Program-made: the position numbers and the translations under genes
The notes under the pieces: model-generated
Databases searched by the model: none
Told to the model about the DNA's origin: nothing
Seen by the model: the letters and a program-made list of their open reading frames with translations, nothing else
Source: Syntrophaceae bacterium PtaB.Bin038
GTDB taxonomy: Bacteria; Desulfobacterota; Syntrophia; Syntrophales; UBA2192
Direction: 5' to 3'
DNA length: 10,517 nt
NCBI GenBank assembly: GCA_002067855.1
Contig: MVQS01000283.1
Location: 1 to 10,517, forward strand
Shown: piece after piece, positions 5,727 to 10,517 of the stretch
Position numbering within the stretch: the stretch's first letter is position 1
Layout of the letters: each line of letters starts with the position of its first letter

Positions 5727-6713
5727 ATGACGCTCGTCGGGATGACCTACGACCTCCGGATCGACTATCTCCGGGAGGGGTACACGGAAGAGGAAACGGC
5801 CGAGTTCGACCAGCCGGCCACGATCGAGGCCATCGAGGAGACCCTCCGGTCCCTGGGGTACCGCACCGACCGGATCGGTCACGTGCGGGCCCTGGCGAAA
5901 CGCCTCGTCGCCGGCGATCGGTGGGACCTCGTCTTCAACATCGCCGAGGGTCTCCGCGGGTTCGGGCGCGAAGCCCAGGTCCCCTGCCTGCTCGACGCCT
6001 ACGGCATTCCCTACGTATTCTCCGACCCCCTGGCGCTCTCGCTGACCCTGCACAAGGCCATGGCCAAGCGTGTCGTGCGCGACCTGGGGATCCCCACGCC
6101 CGACTTCGCCGTCGTGGAGGATGCCTCGGAGATCGCAGGGGTCACCCTCCCCTACCCCCTGTTCGTCAAGCCCGTCTCGGAGGGCACCGGAAAAGGCATC
6201 GACGCGAAATCGATCGTCCGGGACGCCGCCGAGCTCGACCGGCGGTGCCGGTACCTGCTGGAGGCCTTTTCGCAGCCGGTCCTCGTCGAGACCTTCCTTG
6301 CGGGACGCGAATTCACAGTGGGAATCGTCGGGACGGGACGCAAGGCGCGCGTCCTCGCCGTGATGGAGGTCCTGCTGCGGGAATCGGCGGAGAAAGGCGT
6401 ATATTCCCTGGTGAACAAGGAGCTCTGCGAGGAGCACGTGGAGTACAGGCTCGTCTCGGGAGCGGAGGCCGAGCGGGTTTCGGCGGTCGCCCTCGCCGCG
6501 TGGAGAGGCCTGGAATGCAGGGACGGCGGCCGCCTCGACATCCGGGCCGACGCCGCGGGGGTGCCCCACTTCCTCGAGGTCAACCCCCTTGCGGGCCTGC
6601 ACCCCACGCACTCCGATCTGCCGATCCTGTCGACCCTGGCGGGCGTTTCCTACCGGGACCTCCTCCGGATGATCATGGCATCCGCCGAGGAGCGGGTGTT
6701 TTGGAGGCGGTGA
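5727..6713 (+). CDS. ATP-grasp ligase related to D-Ala-D-Ala ligase (first of two)
   Basis: ATP-grasp enzymes of this type activate a carboxylate as acyl phosphate and join it to an amine. The 328-residue protein has an N-terminal domain (1-100) ending DLVFNIAEGLRGFGREAQ and GIPYVFSDPLAL, as in Ddl proteins, then the ATP-grasp fold: K148 in PLFVKPV, the loop SEGTGKGID (151-159), E188 and E195 in VETFLAGREFTVGI, R269 and D271 in GRLDIR, and metal ligands E284 and N286 in LEVNPLAGLHPTHSDLP. The Ddl N-terminal motif with the catalytic Glu (GG-x-S-x-E) is not seen, so true D-Ala-D-Ala ligase activity is doubtful. It lies between kamA and a second, different ATP-grasp gene, 7 bp apart, so beta-lysine or a product of it is a reasonable substrate. 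That is inference; substrate cannot be read from sequence. Confidence 0.9.
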   Translation: MTLVGMTYDLRIDYLREGYTEEETAEFDQPATIEAIEETLRSLGYRTDRIGHVRALAKRLVAGDRWDLVFNIAEGLRGFGREAQVPCLLDAYGIPYVFSDPLALSLTLHKAMAKRVVRDLGIPTPDFAVVEDASEIAGVTLPYPLFVKPVSEGTGKGIDAKSIVRDAAELDRRCRYLLEAFSQPVLVETFLAGREFTVGIVGTGRKARVLAVMEVLLRESAEKGVYSLVNKELCEEHVEYRLVSGAEAERVSAVALAAWRGLECRDGGRLDIRADAAGVPHFLEVNPLAGLHPTHSDLPILSTLAGVSYRDLLRMIMASAEERVFWRR

Positions 6714-6720
6714 GACGTTC

Positions 6721-7713
6721 GTGAAAGCCGTCATTCTTCACAGCGGCATCGAATCCTGCGCCTCGGCGGACGAGCAGGACGTGCTCGTGCAGGTCCAGGC
6801 GGTGACGGCGGCGCTCCGCGCCCTGGGACACGAAGCCCTCGCTTTTCCCTTCTCGCTGGATCTGGCCGCGACGGGCGACCGCCTGAGACGGTCCGGGTGC
6901 GATTTCGTCTTCAACCTCGTCGAGACCTGCGGCGGGCAGGGACGCCTGATCCACCTTGCCCCGGCCCTTCTGGATGCCCTGGGCATCCCGTACACGGGGG
7001 CGGGGACGGAGGCGACGTTTCTGAGCTCCAACAAGCTCGCCGCGAAGAGGATCCTGCGGGTGAACCGCCTGCGGACGCCGGCGTGGGCCAGCCTGACCGA
7101 TTCCTCCCTGCGGGGCCCTTTCCCGGCGGGCGCCCGGTTCATCGTCAAGTCGGTCTGGGAGCACGCCTCGGTCGGCCTCGAGGAGGGCTCCGTGGTCTCC
7201 CCGCGCAGCCTGGAGGGCCTCCGGGACGAGATCCGCGGCCGCCTCGGCGCCCTGGGCGGATCGGGCTATGCGGAACGCTACGTCGACGGTCGGGAGTTCA
7301 ACCTCTCCGTCCTGGGCGGCAGCCGGGGGCCCGAGGTGCTTCCCCCCGCGGAGATCGAGTTCGTGGGCTACGGGGGCGACCGGCTCCGGATCGTCGGGTA
7401 CCGGGCCAAGTGGGACGAGACGGCCTACGAGTACCATCACACGCCCCGGCGGTTCGACTTTGGTCCGCAGGACCGGGCGCTCCTGCGCAGGCTGAAGCGG
7501 ACCGCCCTTCGCTGCTGGGATCTCTTCGGGCTCCGCGGATACGCGCGCGTGGATTACCGGGTGGACCGCGACGGGACCCCGTGGATCCTGGAAATCAACT
7601 CGAACCCATGCCTGTCCCCCGACAGCGGGTTCACGGCCGCAACCCTACAGGCCGGCCTCCGCTACGAGGAGGTCATCGGGCGGATCATCGAAGACACGTT
7701 CAGGACGTGCTGA
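6721..7713 (+). CDS. ATP-grasp ligase related to D-Ala-D-Ala ligase (second of two)
   Basis: The 330-residue protein starts with GTG at 6721, 7 bp after the previous stop; the nearest GGAGG lies 13 nt upstream, so coupling to the previous gene probably helps initiation. The N-terminal domain contains CDFVFNLVETCGGQGR (60-75) and GIPYTGAGTEA (88-98), typical of Ddl relatives. The ATP-grasp part shows K143 (FIVKSVWEHASVG), E185 and E192 (AERYVDGREFNLSVLGG), R276 and D278 (GYARVDYRVD) and metal ligands E291 and N293 (ILEINSNPCLSPDSGF). The final motif EINSNPCLSPDSG differs from EVNPLAGLHPTHSDLP of its neighbour, so the two are divergent paralogues that probably bind different acceptors. The canonical Ddl N-terminal Glu motif is absent. 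No vanH or vanX relative is nearby, so a resistance role is unlikely. Confidence 0.9.
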   Translation: MKAVILHSGIESCASADEQDVLVQVQAVTAALRALGHEALAFPFSLDLAATGDRLRRSGCDFVFNLVETCGGQGRLIHLAPALLDALGIPYTGAGTEATFLSSNKLAAKRILRVNRLRTPAWASLTDSSLRGPFPAGARFIVKSVWEHASVGLEEGSVVSPRSLEGLRDEIRGRLGALGGSGYAERYVDGREFNLSVLGGSRGPEVLPPAEIEFVGYGGDRLRIVGYRAKWDETAYEYHHTPRRFDFGPQDRALLRRLKRTALRCWDLFGLRGYARVDYRVDRDGTPWILEINSNPCLSPDSGFTAATLQAGLRYEEVIGRIIEDTFRTC

Positions 7714-8277
7714 GTGGACAGGATCCCCGGGAAGAAAACGACGGGCGATCGAGGGGGTGCACCCCCTCCGGCCCTCCGCAACGGGGTGAGGCGAAGCGAC
7801 GCCGGGGCCGTTCGCGACATCGTCTCCTCGACGGGTCTCTTCAGGCCCGACGAGATCGGCATCGCCGTGGAGCTCGTGGAGGAGCGGCTCCGGTCCGGTC
7901 CCGCGAGCGGGTATCACTTCCTCTTCGCGGAGCGGGGGGACCGCATTCTCGGTTACAGCTGCTACGGGCCCGTACCCCTGACCCTTCATTGCTACGACCT
8001 GTACTGGATTGCCGTCCGGAAGGAAGCGCAGGGGATGGGGATCGGCAGGATGCTGCTCGAGCACTCCGAGAAGGCCATCGCCGCTCTGGGCGGCCGCAGG
8101 GTCTACATCGAGACGTCCTCCAGGCCGATCTACCTGGACACCCGGCGGTTCTACGAGCGCAACGGCTACCGCGCCGAGGCCGTCCTGAAGGAGTTCTACT
8201 CCCCCGGCGACGCGAAGGTGATCTACGTCAAGGCCCTCGAACAGGATGATGCAGAAGGTGAGAAGGTGAGAAGGTGA
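7714..8277 (+). CDS. GNAT family N-acetyltransferase
   Basis: GNAT enzymes move an acetyl group from acetyl-CoA to an amine. The protein has 187 residues from a GTG that directly follows the TGA of the preceding ligase gene, with AGGA about 9 nt upstream. GNAT sequence proper begins near residue 25 (VRRSDAGAVRDIV); the first 24 residues are low-complexity, so the in-frame GTG at 7786 is an alternative start, though without a Shine-Dalgarno sequence. Motif A is VRKEAQGMGIGRMLL (101-115) with the acetyl-CoA loop Q106-G-x-G-I-G. The core continues with YIETSSRPIYLDTRRFYERNGY (131-152) and FYSPGDAKVIYVK (161-173). It is shorter than, and does not resemble, the known beta-lysine acetyltransferase AblB, but its position suggests acetylation of the cluster product. 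The last codons are an 8-bp tandem repeat and overlap the convergent lipoprotein gene by 55 bp. Confidence 0.88.
   Translation: MDRIPGKKTTGDRGGAPPPALRNGVRRSDAGAVRDIVSSTGLFRPDEIGIAVELVEERLRSGPASGYHFLFAERGDRILGYSCYGPVPLTLHCYDLYWIAVRKEAQGMGIGRMLLEHSEKAIAALGGRRVYIETSSRPIYLDTRRFYERNGYRAEAVLKEFYSPGDAKVIYVKALEQDDAEGEKVRR
7751..7768. repeat. 18-bp perfect palindrome near the 5' end of the GNAT gene
   Basis: GAGGGGGTGCACCCCCTC reads the same on both strands. In RNA it could form a 7-bp GC-rich stem with a TGCA loop. It lies about 40 nt inside the annotated GNAT gene and before the alternative GTG at 7786. Confidence 0.6.
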
Positions 8278-8711
8278 GACAGCCGCAATTCCCCGCCGTC
8301 CGTCGAATAGCCCGAGACGCGGCCGAGTTCTTCCAGGTAGCGGTGCTCCTGCGTCATCAGCGGGACCTCACAGGCCATCTTCGTCGATCCCGTGCGCCAG
8401 ATTCTCAAGAGGTTCCGGTCGCCTTCCACGAAGCCCCATCCGCCGACATAGCGGTTGCACCCGCCGGAGCCGCTGATCCCCCCCTCCGGGGTGAAGACGA
8501 CGAAGACCGGTGCGTCCGGCAACACCGGCGTTTGCGAGGAGGCGGGACCGTAGCTCTTCAGGTCCCATCTGCCCTCCAGGCTCTGCTGCGGCGCCGTCGG
8601 CTCGTGTGTGAGAACCTGCTGCGTCTTCGTGCAGCCCGGTACGGCCGGGATGACCGTGATGAGCCAGAGGAAAATCCAGAGTGCCGGCCGTCGAACCGTG
8701 CGTTTCGTCAT
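8223..8711 (-). CDS. META-domain (HslJ-like) lipoprotein
   Basis: The 162-residue protein begins with a basic N-terminus, a hydrophobic stretch (10-26) and a lipobox-like VPGC with C27, so it is probably a lipoprotein processed through Lgt, Lsp and the Lnt encoded in this window. Residues 45-144 form a META domain: LEGRWDLKSYG, VFVVFTPEGGISGSGGCNRYVGGW, STKMACEVPLMTQEHRYLEEL and a final GGELRL. The cysteines of GGCN (C85) and KMAC (C114) are the pair usual in this family. META proteins such as HslJ are linked to heat or novobiocin resistance, but their biochemical role is unclear. The ATG at 8711 has AGGAGG 7 nt upstream; ATG 8717 is a two-codon-longer option. The last 18 residues lie beyond the domain, in the overlap with the convergent GNAT gene. 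Confidence 0.86.
   Translation of the reverse strand: MTKRTVRRPALWIFLWLITVIPAVPGCTKTQQVLTHEPTAPQQSLEGRWDLKSYGPASSQTPVLPDAPVFVVFTPEGGISGSGGCNRYVGGWGFVEGDRNLLRIWRTGSTKMACEVPLMTQEHRYLEELGRVSGYSTDGGELRLSHLLTFSPSASSCSRALT
8253..8276. repeat. Three tandem copies of an 8-bp unit in a convergent gene overlap
   Basis: AGAAGGTG occurs three times without gaps (8253-8260, 8261-8268 and 8269-8276). The tract codes the last residues and stop of the GNAT protein on the plus strand and SHLLTFSPS of the lipoprotein tail on the minus strand. The unit length is not a multiple of three, so gain or loss of a copy changes both C-termini. Confidence 0.9.
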
Positions 8712-8748
8712 CCTCATTCCTCCTCCTGTCGGGCGGCGATTCCCTGCG

Positions 8749-8777
8749 AGTGTATCGCTTTCCGGGCCGCGGCACAA
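8749..8777 (-). promoter_or_regulatory. Weak candidate promoter of the META lipoprotein gene
   Basis: On the minus strand TTGTGC (8777-8772), a 17-nt spacer and TACACT (8754-8749) match consensus at 3/6 and 4/6. They lie between the tRNA terminator and the lipoprotein start, where a promoter is needed. The match is modest. Confidence 0.35.
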
Positions 8778-8803
8778 ACAGAATTCTAACCGCGGAGGGG
8801 CGG

Positions 8804-8838
8804 AAAAAAAGGGGCCAACCGTTTCCGGTTGACCCCCT
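8804..8838 (-). terminator. Intrinsic terminator of the tRNA-Val/tRNA-Asp unit
   Basis: On the minus strand GGGGTCAACCG (8836-8826) pairs with CGGTTGGCCCC (8821-8811) around the tetraloop GAAA, with one G-U pair, and is followed by seven T (8810-8804). It starts 8 nt after the CCA end of tRNA-Asp. Confidence 0.92.
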
Positions 8839-8845
8839 TGTTTAC

Positions 8846-8923
8846 TGGCGGGGCCGATGGGATTTGAACCCACGCCCTCCGACGTGACAGGCCGGCGTTA
8901 TAACCAAGCTTAACTACGACCCC
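8846..8923 (-). tRNA. tRNA-Asp (anticodon GUC)
   Basis: The gene is 78 nt including an encoded CCA. The acceptor stem pairs GGGGTCG with CGGCCCC with one G-U pair, with discriminator G as expected for Asp. The D stem is GTTA/TAAC, the anticodon stem CCGGC/GTCGG with loop CTGTCAC, and the T arm GTGGG-TTTGAAT-CCCAT. It is transcribed after tRNA-Val, 15 nt downstream, and is followed by a terminator. Confidence 0.97.
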
Positions 8924-8938
8924 GCATTGTGACCGCTA

Positions 8939-9014
8939 TGGTAGGCGGAACAGGACTTGAACCTGTGACATCCACGGTGTAAGCGTGGCGCTCTCCCGAC
9001 TGAGCTATCCGCCC
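8939..9014 (-). tRNA. tRNA-Val (anticodon UAC)
   Basis: The gene is 76 nt with encoded CCA. The acceptor stem pairs GGGCGGA with TCCGCCT, discriminator A. The anticodon stem is CCACG/CGTGG with loop CTTACAC, and the T arm is ACAGG-TTCAAGT-CCTGT. It is the first tRNA of the pair and lies just downstream of a strong promoter. Confidence 0.97.
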
Positions 9015-9030
9015 TTTTAGTCGGGCCGCT

Positions 9031-9059
9031 ACTTTACGATAACGCACCCTTGTTGTCAA
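9031..9059 (-). promoter_or_regulatory. Strong sigma-70-type promoter of the tRNA-Val/tRNA-Asp unit
   Basis: On the minus strand a perfect TTGACA (9059-9054) is followed by 17 nt and TAAAGT (9036-9031). Transcription would start near 9024, about 10 nt before the mature tRNA-Val. A GC-rich GCGGCCCG follows the -10 box, resembling the discriminator of stringently controlled stable RNA promoters. The -35 box lies in the 6-bp inverted repeat CCCTTG-ACAA-CAAGGG (9047-9062). Confidence 0.8.
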
Positions 9060-9106
9060 GGGCGAAGTTCGTCTATTTCCGCGATCTCGCACCGTTTCCT
9101 CGTGTC

Positions 9107-10517
<1,411 letters not shown>

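Noticed and set aside
4367..6734. Minus-strand open frames opposite kamA and the first ligase
   Set aside because: Antisense shadows of clear genes, with no ribosome-binding sites or recognisable motifs.
5727..7713. Vancomycin-resistance type D-Ala-D-Lac ligases
   Set aside because: No VanH, VanX or VanRS relatives nearby, and the Ddl/Van N-terminal catalytic motif is not present.
8846..9014. tRNA genes as an integration site for a mobile element
   Set aside because: No integrase and no repeated tRNA 3' end elsewhere in the window.

Overview
The window is GC-rich, tightly packed bacterial chromosome. Its make-up suggests a Gram-negative of the Desulfobacterota ('Deltaproteobacteria') type. 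The evidence is a corC-lnt-prfB run (Lnt implies an outer membrane with triacylated lipoproteins), an RF2 gene with the programmed frameshift, and a lysine 2,3-aminomutase cluster. The assignment is an inference from gene content, not from a search. No transposase, integrase, CRISPR array or rRNA was seen.

Left block (1-3829, minus strand) reads as one operon. Its order is a small cysteine-rich zinc-binding-type protein, a radical SAM protein (COG1032-like), CorC/HlyC (CBS pair plus CorC_HlyC domain), apolipoprotein N-acyltransferase Lnt, and the 5' part of prfB. Genes abut or overlap at the junctions: ATGA at 3617, TGA-ATG at 2742/2741, and a 25-bp lnt/prfB overlap. The prfB reading frame is broken at 257-259 by the in-frame TGA of the RF2 autoregulatory +1 frameshift. 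Lnt has no ATG, GTG or TTG upstream of residues that clearly belong to its first membrane helix.

Middle (3830-4300) is a divergent intergenic region. It carries a minus promoter, a plus promoter (TTGACA/TATTAA), a pair of 34-bp imperfect direct repeats, phased A-tracts and a leader with two hairpins.

Central block (4301-8277, plus strand) is the most interesting part: a lysine 2,3-aminomutase (KamA), two different D-Ala-D-Ala-ligase-like ATP-grasp enzymes and a GNAT acetyltransferase. A 12-bp-stem hairpin separates kamA from the three coupled downstream genes. The simplest reading is a pathway that makes L-beta-lysine, joins it by ATP-dependent amide bonds to other amino acids or amines, and N-acetylates a product, giving a small acylated beta-peptide or compatible solute. 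No step beyond the aminomutase can be assigned a substrate from sequence.

Right block (8223-10517, minus strand) holds a META-domain (HslJ-like) lipoprotein that converges on and overlaps the GNAT gene across an 8-bp tandem repeat. It is followed by a tRNA-Val(UAC)-tRNA-Asp(GUC) transcription unit with its own strong promoter and terminator, and then the 3' two-thirds or so of the Lon protease gene, which runs off the window end.
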